Part shown: piece by piece, positions 24,944 to 34,228 of the stretch
How the letters are laid out: every line of letters starts with the position of its first letter
Numbering within the stretch: the first letter of the stretch is position 1
Assembly (NCBI RefSeq): GCF_041365695.1
Contig: NZ_JBGFSJ010000002.1
Span: 248,001 to 312,000 of the forward strand
Direction: 5' to 3'
Length of the DNA stretch: 64,000 nucleotides
Source: Rhodosalinus sp041365695
GTDB lineage: Bacteria > Pseudomonadota > Alphaproteobacteria > Rhodobacterales > Rhodobacteraceae
The notes under the pieces: generated by a model
What the model saw: only the letters and a program-made list of their open reading frames with translations
Databases searched by the model: none
Told to the model about the DNA's origin: nothing
Program-made: the position numbers and the translations under genes

Positions 24944-26693
24944 CCGGCGCCTCCGGCGCGTCGCGCTCGCGGGCCTCGGGGGCGCGGCGGGCGTCGCGGG
25001 GTGGCTTCTGCTCGACGTCTTCCGCGACGCCTTCGCCGAACCCCGGCTGCACCTCGTGTCGGTCATCGCCGCGGCGGGCTGGTTCGGGCTCACGCTGCTC
25101 TTCACCGGCCCGCTGGGATTTCGGCGCGCCGCGGCGGGGGCGGCGGCGCTCGCGGTCCCGGCCGCGGCGCTCATGTGGTGGGCGGCGCTGGGTTTCGTCT
25201 CCGTCCCGCAAACCCTGCGGGCGGGCCATCCGCTCGTCGCGCTCGGCCTTTACGGCGGCTTCGGAGCGCCGGTCGCGCTGGCCGGGCTCGCGGCGCCAGG
25301 CGGCTGGCGCGATCCCGCGGCGGTCTTCGACGCGGTCTGGTCGATCGCGATGCGGACGGCGGCCGCGGCGGTGTTCCTCGGGCTGGCCTGGGCGGTGATC
25401 GGCCTGTCCGACGCGCTTCTGGGTCTCGTGGGCGTCGATGCGATCGACCGGATCCTCGAGATCGACCCGGTGCCGTGGATTTTCAGCGGCGCGGCGATCG
25501 GGCTCGGCCTTGCCGTCGCCGAGGACTACGCGGCGCTTCTGTCGCCCGTGCTTGTCTTGCGCCTTCTGCGGCTTCTCGTCCCGGCGCTTCTTCCGGTGGT
25601 GGCGGTTTTCGTGCTCGCCCTGCCGCTGCGGGGGCTCGGGATGCTTCTGGGCGGCCTGTCGCCCGCCCCGGTGCTGATGTCGATGGCGGCGGCGGGCCTG
25701 GTCCTCGTCGCGGGGGCGGTGGATCGCGGCCCGCAGGATGAGGTGCGGGGCGCCGCGATGCGGGGCGCCACGCGGATGCTGGCGCTGCTGCTGCCGATCC
25801 TGGCCGGCGCCGCGGCGCTGTCGATCGCGCAGCGGGTCGGGTCCTATGGCTGGACCCCGCCGCGCGTGACCGCGGCGTTCGGGGCGGGGCTGCTTTTGGC
25901 CTGGACGCTCGCCTTCGCGCTTGCCGCATTGCCCGGCGGCGACTGGCCGGTACGGCTTCGGCGCGCAGCCGTCGTGCTGATGCCCGCAAGCGCGGTGATC
26001 GGCGCGCTCTGGCTGACCCCGCTTGTCGCGCCCGAGCGGTGGTCGGCGCAAAGCCAGCTCGTCCGGTACCAGCAAGCGCGCCTGCCGCTCGACGAGGTGC
26101 CGCTGTGGGAGATGGCGCATGAGTGGGGAAAACCCGGCGCGCGGGCGGTCGCGCACCTGTCCGCGCTTGCGGAGGAGCGCGACGGTGCGGCGCTCCGGAC
26201 AAGGCTTGCCGCGCTAGAGGAGGCGGAGGGACCGCGCGGCTTCGCGAGAACGATCGAACGCGCCGAGGCGGAGGCGCTCGCCGCGGCGCTGGCGGGCGTG
26301 ATGCCGGTGCTTGGCGACGCCGAGCTTCCCCAAGGCGCGCTCGCGGCGCTTCCGTCCGCGGTGCTGCGCGACTGGCAGGACGCCTGCGCCCGGCGCGACG
26401 CCGAGGGCCGGCCGGGCTGCGCGCTGCTGGCCGCGCGGCTGCGCGCGGGCGAGGGGCCCGCGCAGGTGCTCGCCTTCCTTCGCAGCGCGGACGGCCCTGT
26501 GGAGGTGCGCGCCTACGACCTTCACGACGGCGGGTTGCGGCCTGCCGGTGCGGCGCGGGATCTTGCCGCCGGCACACCCGCCATTCTTCCCGCCGATGCG
26601 CTGGAAGCCCTTCGGGAGGGCCGTTTCGAGCTCGTGCCCAGCGGTGCGCGCGCCCTGTCGATCGGCGGCCGACGCCTCGTTCCGGACAATTGA
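24933..26693 (+). CDS. DUF4153 polytopic membrane protein
   Basis: The 586-residue protein has about ten to eleven membrane helices in its first 380 residues, followed by a soluble C-terminal region of about 200 residues (from LVAPERWSAQSQLVRYQQARLPLDEVPLWEM). This matches the DUF4153 family of Rhodobacterales. The ATG at 24933 overlaps the M20 stop by 11 bp; a GTG two codons upstream is possible. No catalytic motif is obvious. Function unknown. Confidence 0.82.
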   Translation: MAADRRLRRVALAGLGGAAGVAGWLLLDVFRDAFAEPRLHLVSVIAAAGWFGLTLLFTGPLGFRRAAAGAAALAVPAAALMWWAALGFVSVPQTLRAGHPLVALGLYGGFGAPVALAGLAAPGGWRDPAAVFDAVWSIAMRTAAAAVFLGLAWAVIGLSDALLGLVGVDAIDRILEIDPVPWIFSGAAIGLGLAVAEDYAALLSPVLVLRLLRLLVPALLPVVAVFVLALPLRGLGMLLGGLSPAPVLMSMAAAGLVLVAGAVDRGPQDEVRGAAMRGATRMLALLLPILAGAAALSIAQRVGSYGWTPPRVTAAFGAGLLLAWTLAFALAALPGGDWPVRLRRAAVVLMPASAVIGALWLTPLVAPERWSAQSQLVRYQQARLPLDEVPLWEMAHEWGKPGARAVAHLSALAEERDGAALRTRLAALEEAEGPRGFARTIERAEAEALAAALAGVMPVLGDAELPQGALAALPSAVLRDWQDACARRDAEGRPGCALLAARLRAGEGPAQVLAFLRSADGPVEVRAYDLHDGGLRPAGAARDLAAGTPAILPADALEALREGRFELVPSGARALSIGGRRLVPDN

Positions 26694-26760
26694 ACGCGTT
26701 CGGGAAATCTTAAGCCGCGAGCGGCATCCTCGCCGCGGTTTCACCGGCGCGGGACGCGGA

Positions 26761-27348
26761 ATGCATGGTCTGATCAACCGGGCGATACAATCGTTCATCA
26801 TCGACACCTATGGCGCATCGCGGTGGGACGGGATCGCGCACCGCGCCGGGCTGGAAATGGCCGGGTTCGAGGCGATGCTGAGCTACGATCCGGCGCTCGC
26901 GCCGCGCATTCTCTCCGCGGCGGAGGATGTGCTGGACAAGCCGCGCGAGGCGCTGCTCGAGGATCTGGGAACCTACCTCGTCTCCCACCGCAACACCGAG
27001 GCGCTGCGCCGGCTGATGCGCTTCGGCGGCGACAGCTTTCTCGACTTCCTCCATTCGCTGGACGATCTGCCCGAGCGGGCGCGCCTCGCCGTGGCCGACC
27101 TCGACCTGCCCGAACTCGAACTGGCCGAGCGGGGATCCGGCCGGTTCCGCCTGTCCTGCCGCGGCGGGCCTGCGGGCGTCGGGCATGTTTTCGTCGGGCT
27201 TCTGCGCGCCATGGCGGACGACTACGGCGCGCTCGCCTACCTCGAACTCGCCCTCGCATCCGACGAGGAGGACATCATCGACATCACGCTTTACGAATCC
27301 TCCTTCGCCGAGGGGCGGCGCTTCGACCTCGGCGCGCAAGCGCTCTGA
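26761..27348 (+). CDS. H-NOX (HNOB) domain protein lacking the haem-ligand histidine
   Basis: The 195-residue protein has full H-NOX length and fold markers (MHGLINRAIQSFIIDTYG, LLEDLGTYLVSH, FLDFLHSLDDLPE, VFVGLLRAMADDYG). The segment FLHSLDDLPERA aligns without gaps to FLQNLDALHDHL of guanylate cyclase beta-1, where the last H is the proximal haem ligand; here it is P104. The YxSxR haem-propionate motif is also absent (CRGGP by alignment). It should not bind haem in the classical way. An HNOBA-GGDEF cyclase gene follows 5 bp later, so it probably regulates c-di-GMP synthesis. Confidence 0.88.
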   Translation: MHGLINRAIQSFIIDTYGASRWDGIAHRAGLEMAGFEAMLSYDPALAPRILSAAEDVLDKPREALLEDLGTYLVSHRNTEALRRLMRFGGDSFLDFLHSLDDLPERARLAVADLDLPELELAERGSGRFRLSCRGGPAGVGHVFVGLLRAMADDYGALAYLELALASDEEDIIDITLYESSFAEGRRFDLGAQAL

Positions 27349-27353
27349 AACGG

Positions 27354-28337
27354 ATGCGGTTTCCGGACGGGATACTGGATGCGCTCTGCCCGATGCACGC
27401 GCGGCTCGACCCCGGGGGGCGCGTCGCGCATGCCGGCCCGACCCTCGCGAAGCTCTTTCCCGACGCGCCGCTGGCCGGCCGGCGCTTTCTCGACCTCTTC
27501 GAGGTGACCCGCCCGCGCGCCATGCAGGACATGGACGAACTCATGGCCATGGCCTCCACGAAGCTGCACCTGCGGCGCTGCGCGGCGCCGCACACCAAGC
27601 TGAAAGGCGTGCTGGTGGCCCTGCCGGCCGGCGATGGCGCCGTCGTCAACCTGTCCTTCGGGATCTCGATCCTCGACGGGGTGCGGGATTTCTCGCTGAC
27701 CAGCGCCGATTTCGCGGGCACCGATCTCGCGGTGGAGATGCTCTACCTGATCGAGGCGAAATCCGCGGCGATGGAGGCGTCGCGCAGGCTGAACCTGCGC
27801 CTTCAGGCCGCGCGCATCTCGGCCGAGGAACAGGCTTTCACCGACACCCTGACCGGCCTGAAGAACCGCCGCGCGCTGGAGCATGTGCTGGAACGCTTGG
27901 CCGCGGGCGGGGTGCGTTTCGCGCTCACGCAGATCGACCTCGATCATTTCAAGGACGTCAACGACACGCTGGGCCACCCGGCGGGGGACCAGGTGCTTCA
28001 GGTCGTGGCGCGTGTCCTGGTGGAAGAGACGCGCGCCCGCGATACGGTCGCGCGCATCGGCGGCGACGAGTTCGTGCTCGTGCTCGAGGCTCCGAAGGAC
28101 CGCGCCGCCGTCGCAGGTGTCGCACGGCGCATCATCGATCGCCTCGCAAGGCCCATCGTCGTGGACGGCCGCGCGGCGCATATCGCGGCCAGTGCGGGCT
28201 CTGTCATGTCCGGGGACTATCCCCGGCCGGAGCCTGCCCGGATGCTCGCCGACGCCGATGCCGCGCTTTACGCCGCGAAGAACGCAGGGCGCGGCCGGCA
28301 TCGTTTCGGCGCACCACGGGAGGCCGACAGCGGCTGA
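27354..28337 (+). CDS. HNOBA-GGDEF diguanylate cyclase, partner of the H-NOX-like protein
   Basis: The 327-residue protein has an HNOBA/PAS-like N-terminal domain (about 10-125; MHARLDPGGRVAHAGPTLAKLFP, RRFLDLFEVTRP). A short coiled-coil helix follows (about 126-158), then a GGDEF domain (about 160-322). The active loop GGDEF (236-240) and the inhibitory RxxD site (R227, D230) are intact, so it should be active and product-inhibited. It is transcribed with the H-NOX-like gene. The ATG at 27354 starts just before the HNOBA domain. Confidence 0.9.
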   Translation: MRFPDGILDALCPMHARLDPGGRVAHAGPTLAKLFPDAPLAGRRFLDLFEVTRPRAMQDMDELMAMASTKLHLRRCAAPHTKLKGVLVALPAGDGAVVNLSFGISILDGVRDFSLTSADFAGTDLAVEMLYLIEAKSAAMEASRRLNLRLQAARISAEEQAFTDTLTGLKNRRALEHVLERLAAGGVRFALTQIDLDHFKDVNDTLGHPAGDQVLQVVARVLVEETRARDTVARIGGDEFVLVLEAPKDRAAVAGVARRIIDRLARPIVVDGRAAHIAASAGSVMSGDYPRPEPARMLADADAALYAAKNAGRGRHRFGAPREADSG

Positions 28338-28759
28338 CCCCGGGCCGCGGGCACCCCGAATGCCGGGCGCGGCCCGCCCCGTCGCCGGCAAGCGCCCCGC
28401 GGCGCCTGCGAAGGCTTGGTCCCGTGGCGGGCCGGCCGTCTTTCGTGACCGCGCAGCACACGCGGCAATTCCGCTGCGCCGGTGCGCGCCGGCAGGCGTG
28501 GCGCCCGCGCCCCTGCGCCCGGCGGCGACACGCGTCCTGGCGGCGTGCCGCCTTCTAGCCACCCTCCAAGGCCCGGCGGGGCCCGGGTCAAGGCGGCGGT
28601 GGTCGATCAGGCGGCGGCATCGGCCCGCTCGATGCCGGGGCGATACACGAGATGGTGGCGGCGGCCTGCGAAGTGTTGCAGGAAAAGGGGCGTGGCGCGC
28701 GATGCGCCGTTCAGGGCCGCGCGTCGCACGCGCCGGGCGGGCCGAGAGGGGGGCGATTC
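28338..28759. other. 422-bp intergenic region between the cyclase gene and phnX
   Basis: This is the longest gene-poor stretch in the window. It holds a GC-rich hairpin immediately after the cyclase stop and otherwise no convincing gene. Frames through it are GC-driven and lack start sites. An open minus-strand frame here (ending near 28607) runs antisense into phnX and has no support. The phnX ribosome site and presumed promoter lie at the right end. Confidence 0.6.
28342..28375. terminator. GC-rich hairpin after the HNOBA-GGDEF gene
   Basis: GGGCCGCG and CGCGGCCC pair perfectly around an inner GGCA/TGCC pair with a short bulge. The element starts 5 bp after the stop codon. It lacks a T-run, so termination would be inefficient or factor-assisted. 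Confidence 0.4.
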
Positions 28760-29542
28760 ATGGCACGGTTCAAGGCGGCGGTATTCGACTGGGCGGGCAC
28801 CACGATCGATTTCGGGTCCTTCGCGCCGATGGCCGTTTTCGTCGAGGCGTTCCGCCGCTTCGGGATCGAGGCGAGCGTGGCACAGGCCCGCGCACCCATG
28901 GGCGCGGCGAAGCGGGACCATGTCCGGGCCATGCTGGAGATGCCCGGGATCGCCGATCAGTGGCAGGCGCGCTTCGGCCACGCGCCGCGGGCGGCGGACG
29001 TCGACAGCGTCTACGAGGTCTTCGTGCCGATGAACGAGGAGGTCGTCGCGGATTACGCCACCCTCGTGCCCGGCACCGTCGAGACCGTCGAAAACCTGCG
29101 GGCGCGCGGCATGAAGATTGGCTCCACCACGGGCTACACCCGCTCGATCATGGAGCGGGTGCTGCCGAAGGCGGCCGAACAGGGCTACGCCCCCGACAAT
29201 CTCGTCTGCGCCGACGACCTGCCCGAGGGGCGGCCCGGCCCGCTCTGCATGTACCAGTGCTTCATCGACCTCGTCGTCTACCCGCCCGCGTCCGTGATCA
29301 AGGTGGACGACACCGCGCCCGGCATCGCCGAAGGCGTGGCGGCGGGCTGCGTCACCGTGGGCGTGGCGCTTTCGGGCAACGCGGTCGGGTGCACGCCCGG
29401 GGAACTCGCCGCGATGCACGCGCACGAGGTGGAGCGGCTGCGCGCGGGCGCCACGGTAATGCTGAAGGAGGCGGGCGCCGATCACGTCATCGACACGGTG
29501 GCGGACCTGCCCGCGCTTCTCGACCGGCTGGAGGTGGCGTGA
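28760..29542 (+). CDS. phnX: Phosphonoacetaldehyde hydrolase
   Basis: PhnX cleaves phosphonoacetaldehyde to acetaldehyde and phosphate, the second step of 2-aminoethylphosphonate breakdown. The 260-residue HAD protein has the distinctive FDWAGTT motif (nucleophile D10) and the Schiff-base lysine K51 in MGAAKRDHVRAML. It also carries GSTTGYTRSIM and KVDDTAPGI. The ATG at 28760 follows GAGAGGGGGG. Its stop overlaps the next gene's start. The usual transaminase partner PhnW is not in the window. Confidence 0.95.
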   Translation: MARFKAAVFDWAGTTIDFGSFAPMAVFVEAFRRFGIEASVAQARAPMGAAKRDHVRAMLEMPGIADQWQARFGHAPRAADVDSVYEVFVPMNEEVVADYATLVPGTVETVENLRARGMKIGSTTGYTRSIMERVLPKAAEQGYAPDNLVCADDLPEGRPGPLCMYQCFIDLVVYPPASVIKVDDTAPGIAEGVAAGCVTVGVALSGNAVGCTPGELAAMHAHEVERLRAGATVMLKEAGADHVIDTVADLPALLDRLEVA

Positions 29543-31038
29543 TGCGGCCCAACATCCTTTTCATCACCGCCGACCAGTGGCGCGGCGACACGCTGGGCGC
29601 GCTCGGTCATGTCGTGCGGACCCCCGCGCTCGACCGGCTGGCGGAGGAGGCCACGCTCTTCGCGCGGCATTACGCCACCTGCGCGCCCTGCTCGCCGGCG
29701 CGCGCGTCGCTCTATACCGGGCTCTACCAGATGAACCACCGGGTGGTGTGGAACGGCGCGGGGCTCGACGCGCGTTTCGACAACCTCGCGCTCGCCGCCC
29801 GGCGCGCGGGCTACCTGCCCACCCTCTTCGGCTACACCGACACCGCGCCCGATCCCCGCCACCTCGCGCCGGCCGACCCCGCGCTTGCCACGTTCGAAGG
29901 CGTGCTGCCGGGGTTCCGGGTACGGCTCAACCTCGACGATGCGGAGCGGCCCTGGGTGAGCTGGCTCGGCGCGCGGGGCCATGACATCTCTGACCCGGGC
30001 GCGATGCACCGGGTGCCACCCGAGGAGGGCGCGCGCATCTCGCGCCGTCCGCCGGTCTATTCGAGCGAGGAGACCCAGACGGCCTTCCTCGCCGACGCCT
30101 TCCTTCAGTGGCGGGCCGAGCAGCCCATCGACCGGCCTTGGTTCGCACATCTGAGCTTCCTGCGCCCGCACCCGCCCTTCGCCGTGCCCGAGCCCTATGC
30201 CTCTATGTATGGCGAGGAGGAGGGGCCGGAATTCGCGCGTCACGCCGACCCGGACGCGGAGGCCGCGCAGCATCCCTTCGTGGCGGCGATACAAGGCTAC
30301 CAGCAGCTTTCGGATTTCGTGGGAGGCGGCGCGGGACGGGCACGGGACCTCACGCCGCGGGATTTCGCGCGGCTCCGCGCGCTCTACCACGGTCTCGTCT
30401 CGGAAGTGGACGCGCAGCTCGGCCGGATCTTCGAGGCGCTTCGCGCGGCGGGGCAGTGGGAGGAGACGGTGATCGTCTTCACCTCCGACCACGGCGAGAT
30501 GATGGGCGACCACTGGATGCTGGGAAAGGGCGACTTCTTCCCGCAAAGCTATCACATCCCGCTGATGATCCGCGTACCGGGGCGCGGCGCGGGGCGCATC
30601 GAGGCGTTCACCTCGGCCGCGGACATCTTTCCGACCCTTGCCGAGCTGATGGGTGTCGCACCGTCACACGCGCCCGACGGGGCCTCGCTGACGCCCTTTC
30701 TCGACGGGCAGGCGCCCCGCCGCTGGCGCGCGGCCGCGCTCTGGGAGTTCGATTTCCGCCTGCTTCTGGGCGAGGACGCGGCGCGCTTCGGTCTCGCCCC
30801 GGAGGATTGCGTGCTCCAATGCCGGATGGACGGGCGGCACCTCTACATGGCAAGCCCCGGCCTGCCGCCTGCGCTCTACGATCTGGACGAGGATCCCGAC
30901 TGCCTGGTGAACCGCGCGGCGGACCCGGCATGCGCGCCCGCGCGGCTTTCCCAGGCCGAGGCGCTTCTGGCCGATCGCGCGCGGCTCATGGACCGCACGC
31001 TCGCGAACCGCGCCGTCTGGGACTTCTACGCCGGCTGA
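29542..31038 (+). CDS. Phosphonate monoester hydrolase of the sulfatase family
   Basis: The 498-residue protein has the sulfatase motif C50-S-P-A-R, whose cysteine is converted to formylglycine. It resembles rhizobial phosphonate monoester hydrolase (PehA) in YATCAPCSPARASLYTG, YQMNHRVVWN, LRPHPPF, FTSDHGEMMGDHWMLGK and WEFDFRLLL. Metal ligands D11 and Q12 and the SDHG histidine are visible. Direct coupling to phnX supports a role in using organophosphonates rather than sulfate esters. Its end overlaps the convergent glpK gene by 13 bp. Confidence 0.88.
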   Translation: MRPNILFITADQWRGDTLGALGHVVRTPALDRLAEEATLFARHYATCAPCSPARASLYTGLYQMNHRVVWNGAGLDARFDNLALAARRAGYLPTLFGYTDTAPDPRHLAPADPALATFEGVLPGFRVRLNLDDAERPWVSWLGARGHDISDPGAMHRVPPEEGARISRRPPVYSSEETQTAFLADAFLQWRAEQPIDRPWFAHLSFLRPHPPFAVPEPYASMYGEEEGPEFARHADPDAEAAQHPFVAAIQGYQQLSDFVGGGAGRARDLTPRDFARLRALYHGLVSEVDAQLGRIFEALRAAGQWEETVIVFTSDHGEMMGDHWMLGKGDFFPQSYHIPLMIRVPGRGAGRIEAFTSAADIFPTLAELMGVAPSHAPDGASLTPFLDGQAPRRWRAAALWEFDFRLLLGEDAARFGLAPEDCVLQCRMDGRHLYMASPGLPPALYDLDEDPDCLVNRAADPACAPARLSQAEALLADRARLMDRTLANRAVWDFYAG

Positions 31039-32531
31039 TCCGCGCCCGAGGCGGCCATCGCCGCGGCGACGGCCCGTTTCCACGCCGCGTATCTCGCCGC
31101 CCGGGTCTTGTCGCCCATGGTGGGCGCGAAGCGGCGGTCGCGCGCCCAGGCCGCCATCGCCTCTTCTGGGCCGGGATAAAGCCCGGCCCGGTGGCCGGCG
31201 AGCCAGGCCGCCCCGAGGGCCGTCGTCTCGAGGACCTCGGCGCGATCCACCGGCGCGCCGGTGATGTCGGCCAGGAACTGCATCGTCCAGTCGCTCGCGC
31301 TCATGCCGCCGTCGACCCGCAGCACCGCCTCCCCGGCCTCGGGCCAGTCGGCCTGCATCGCCTCCAGGAGGTCGCGGGTCTGGAAGCCCACGCTTTCCAG
31401 CGCCGCGCGGGCAAGTTCCGCCGGGCCGGAGTTCCGCGTGAGCCCGAAGATCGCGCCCCGGCAGTCCGGCGCCCAGTAGGGCGCGCCGAGCCCGGTGAAG
31501 GCCGGGACGAGCACGACCCCGCTCTCGGGGTCCGCCGCCTCGGCCAGGGGCTGCGTCTCCTCGGCGCGGCGCACGAGTCCCAGCCCGTCGCGGAGCCATT
31601 GCACCACCGCGCCCGCTATGAAGATCGAGCCCTCGAGCGCGTAGGTCGTCCGCCCGTTCAGCCGCGCCGCGACGGTCGTCAGCAGCCGGTTGCGCGACGC
31701 CACCGGCGTCTCGCCCGTGTTGAGAAGCGCGAAGCAGCCCGTCCCGTAGGTGGATTTCACCATGCCGGGCGCGAAACAGGCCTGCCCCATGGCCGCCGCC
31801 TGCTGGTCGCCCGCCACGCCGAGGATCGGGATCGGCCGCCCGAAAAGGTCCGCCCGGGTCTCTCCGAAATTGTCCGCGCAGTCGCGGACCTCGGGCAGAA
31901 CGGCCTCGGGGATGTCGAAGAGCGCGCAGAGCTCCGCGGACCATTCGCCCGCGTGGATGTCGTAGAGCATGGTGCGCGCGGCGTTGGTGGCGTCGGTCGC
32001 GTGGACCTTGCCGCCGGTGAGGTTCCAGAGAAGCCAGCTGTCCACCGTGCCGAAGGCCAGCTCGCCGCGCGCGGCCCGCGCCCGCGCGCCTTCCACGTTG
32101 TCGAGAAGCCAGGCGAGCTTCGTGGCCGAGAAATAGGGATCGAGCAGAAGTCCCGTCCGCGCGGTGACGGCGGCCTCGTGGCCCGCCGCGGCAAGCGCGC
32201 GGCAGGCGGGCGCGGTCCGCCGGTCCTGCCAGACGATGGCGGGGTAAAGCGGCTTGCCGCTGGCGCGGTCCCACAAAAGCGTGGTCTCGCGCTGGTTCGT
32301 CAGCCCGAGCGCGGCGATGTCGCCGGCGTGCAGTCCGGCCTGCTCGATCGCGGCGCGCGCCGTGGCCGCGGCGGTCGACCACAGGTCGAGGGGGTCATGC
32401 TCAACCCAGCCCGGGGCGGGGTAGCTTTGTGGAAACTCCTGGCTCGCCTGGGCGACGGGGCGGCGGGCTTCGTCGAAGACCACGGCGCGTGTGGAGGTGG
32501 TGCCCTGGTCGATGGCGAGAACGTGGCGCAT
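31026..32531 (-). CDS. glpK: Glycerol kinase
   Basis: GlpK phosphorylates glycerol to sn-glycerol-3-phosphate. The 501-residue protein has the canonical AIDQGTTSTRA start, the glycerol-pocket segments TNQRETTLLWDR and WQDRRTA, and the ATP-site GVAGDQQAA and STYGTGCF. The FGGY C-terminal signature is VLRVDGGMSASDWTMQFLADI. It lies 6 bp downstream of glpD, so the two form one leftward operon. Confidence 0.97.
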   Translation of the reverse strand: MRHVLAIDQGTTSTRAVVFDEARRPVAQASQEFPQSYPAPGWVEHDPLDLWSTAAATARAAIEQAGLHAGDIAALGLTNQRETTLLWDRASGKPLYPAIVWQDRRTAPACRALAAAGHEAAVTARTGLLLDPYFSATKLAWLLDNVEGARARAARGELAFGTVDSWLLWNLTGGKVHATDATNAARTMLYDIHAGEWSAELCALFDIPEAVLPEVRDCADNFGETRADLFGRPIPILGVAGDQQAAAMGQACFAPGMVKSTYGTGCFALLNTGETPVASRNRLLTTVAARLNGRTTYALEGSIFIAGAVVQWLRDGLGLVRRAEETQPLAEAADPESGVVLVPAFTGLGAPYWAPDCRGAIFGLTRNSGPAELARAALESVGFQTRDLLEAMQADWPEAGEAVLRVDGGMSASDWTMQFLADITGAPVDRAEVLETTALGAAWLAGHRAGLYPGPEEAMAAWARDRRFAPTMGDKTRAARYAAWKRAVAAAMAASGADQPA

Positions 32532-32537
32532 GGGTCC

Positions 32538-34136
32538 CTACTCCGCGGCCGCGGCCGCCCCACGGGCCGCGCGCATCCAGTCGTCGAGCGCCGCGATCTG
32601 GTCGGGCGAGAGCCGCAGGCCCAGTTTGGAGCGCCGCCAGACCACATCCTCCGCCGTCATGGCGAATTCGCGGGCCATGAGCCAGGCGACCTCCGCCTCC
32701 GTGAGCGTGGCGCCGAAGGACCGGCCGAGGTCCTCGGCGCACCGCGCGGTGCCGAGGATCGTCTCGGCGTCGGTGCCGTAGGCGCGGAAAAGCCGCCGCG
32801 CCCCGTCGTCCGCAAGGAATGGATACGCGGCGCGCAGCGCGGCGATCCGCGCCTCGACCTCGTCGAGCGGAAGATCGCCGCCGGGCAGCGGCGCGCCCGC
32901 CGTCCAGGGACGGCCCATCGCAGGCAGGTCGGGCGCGAGCCGCGCCAGCGCCGCCTCGGCGAGACGCCGGTAGGTGGTGATCTTGCCGCCGAACACGCTG
33001 AGCAGCGGCGCGCCGACGGCCGTGTCGAGATCGAGAACGTAGTCGCGCGTCGCCGCGGTGTCCGAGGCCGCGCCGTCGTCGTAAAGCGGCCGGACGCCCG
33101 CGAAGCGCCAGACGATGTCGTCCCGCGACACCGGCGCGCGGAACCAGCGGTTCACGAAGGCCAGAAGGTAGTCGGCCTCCGCCTCGGTGCAGACCGGGGC
33201 GGTATCGGCGTCGGGGTGCGGCGCGTCGGTGGTGCCGATCAGGGTGAAGTCGCGCTCGTAGGGCAGGGCGAAGACGATGCGCCCGTCCTCGCCCTGCAGG
33301 AAGTAGGCCCTGTCGTGGTCGAAGAGGCGGCGGGTGACGATGTGGCTGCCGCGCACGAGGCGCACGCGCGCCGCGGCGTTGCGCCCGATCGCGCCCGACA
33401 GCACCTCCGCCGCCCAGGGCCCGGCGGCGTTGACGAGGGCGCGGGCGTGAACCTCGCGCGCCGCGCCGGTCCGCGTGCAGCGCAGGCGGACCCGCCAGAA
33501 ACCGTCCACGGCCCGTGCCTCCACGACTTCCTGCCGGGGCCAGATGCGGGCGCCGAGGCGCACGGCGTCGCGCGCGTTGAGCGCGACGAGACGGCTATCC
33601 TCCACCCAGACGTCGGAATACTCGAAGGCGCGGCCCAGGCCGGGCCGCAGCCCCGCGCCCGCCGGATCGCGCGCAAGGTCGAGCGCACGGCTCGCCGGCA
33701 GCACCTTCCGCCCGCCCATCGCATCGTAAAGCAGAAGCCCGGCGCGGATCATCGCGGCCGGCCGCCGCCCCCGCGCCCAGGGCATGAGGCGGCCGAGCCA
33801 GCGCCCCGCGGGCGTGTCCGCGCCGACGCGCAGCGACGGGTCCACCGGCAGGACGAAGCGCATGGGCCAGGCGATATGCGGCATGGCGGCGAGCAGGATC
33901 TCGCGCTCGGCCAGCGCCTCGCGCACGAGGCGGAACTCGAAATATTCCAGGTAGCGCAGCCCGCCGTGAAAGAGCTTCGTCGAGGCCGAGGAGGTCGCGC
34001 CGCCGATGTCGCCCTTCTCTGCGAGCCCGACCGACAGACCCCGCCCGGCCGCATCCCGCGCGATCCCGCACCCGTTCACGCCCCCGCCCACGACAAAGAG
34101 ATCGAGAACGTGGTCGTCGGACGTCATGGGCGGCAT
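32538..34136 (-). CDS. glpD: Aerobic glycerol-3-phosphate dehydrogenase
   Basis: GlpD oxidises sn-glycerol-3-phosphate to dihydroxyacetone phosphate at the membrane and feeds electrons to quinone. The 532-residue protein has the FAD motif LFVVGGGVNGCGIARDA, the family block SSASTKLFHGGLRYLEYFEF, and GGKITTYRRLAE. The ATG at 34136 is chosen because GAGG lies 6 bp upstream; an internal ATG at 34127 is possible. It is followed by glpK. No glpF or glpR is within reach. Confidence 0.96.
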   Translation of the reverse strand: MPPMTSDDHVLDLFVVGGGVNGCGIARDAAGRGLSVGLAEKGDIGGATSSASTKLFHGGLRYLEYFEFRLVREALAEREILLAAMPHIAWPMRFVLPVDPSLRVGADTPAGRWLGRLMPWARGRRPAAMIRAGLLLYDAMGGRKVLPASRALDLARDPAGAGLRPGLGRAFEYSDVWVEDSRLVALNARDAVRLGARIWPRQEVVEARAVDGFWRVRLRCTRTGAAREVHARALVNAAGPWAAEVLSGAIGRNAAARVRLVRGSHIVTRRLFDHDRAYFLQGEDGRIVFALPYERDFTLIGTTDAPHPDADTAPVCTEAEADYLLAFVNRWFRAPVSRDDIVWRFAGVRPLYDDGAASDTAATRDYVLDLDTAVGAPLLSVFGGKITTYRRLAEAALARLAPDLPAMGRPWTAGAPLPGGDLPLDEVEARIAALRAAYPFLADDGARRLFRAYGTDAETILGTARCAEDLGRSFGATLTEAEVAWLMAREFAMTAEDVVWRRSKLGLRLSPDQIAALDDWMRAARGAAAAAE

Positions 34137-34228
34137 CGGAAACCTCGCTGCGGGCGCGTGAAAGCTGAACCACGAAGCATGCGCGCGGGTCAATGGGCGT
34201 CGGCGCTAGGGAGCGGGGATGAAGGCGC

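Noticed and set aside
28607..28750. Minus-strand C-terminal-like text (HFAGRRHHLVYRPGIERADAAA) in the gap before phnX
   Set aside because: It looks protein-like, but the same frame runs antisense through phnX and has no upstream gene. I treat it as shadow or remnant without proof.
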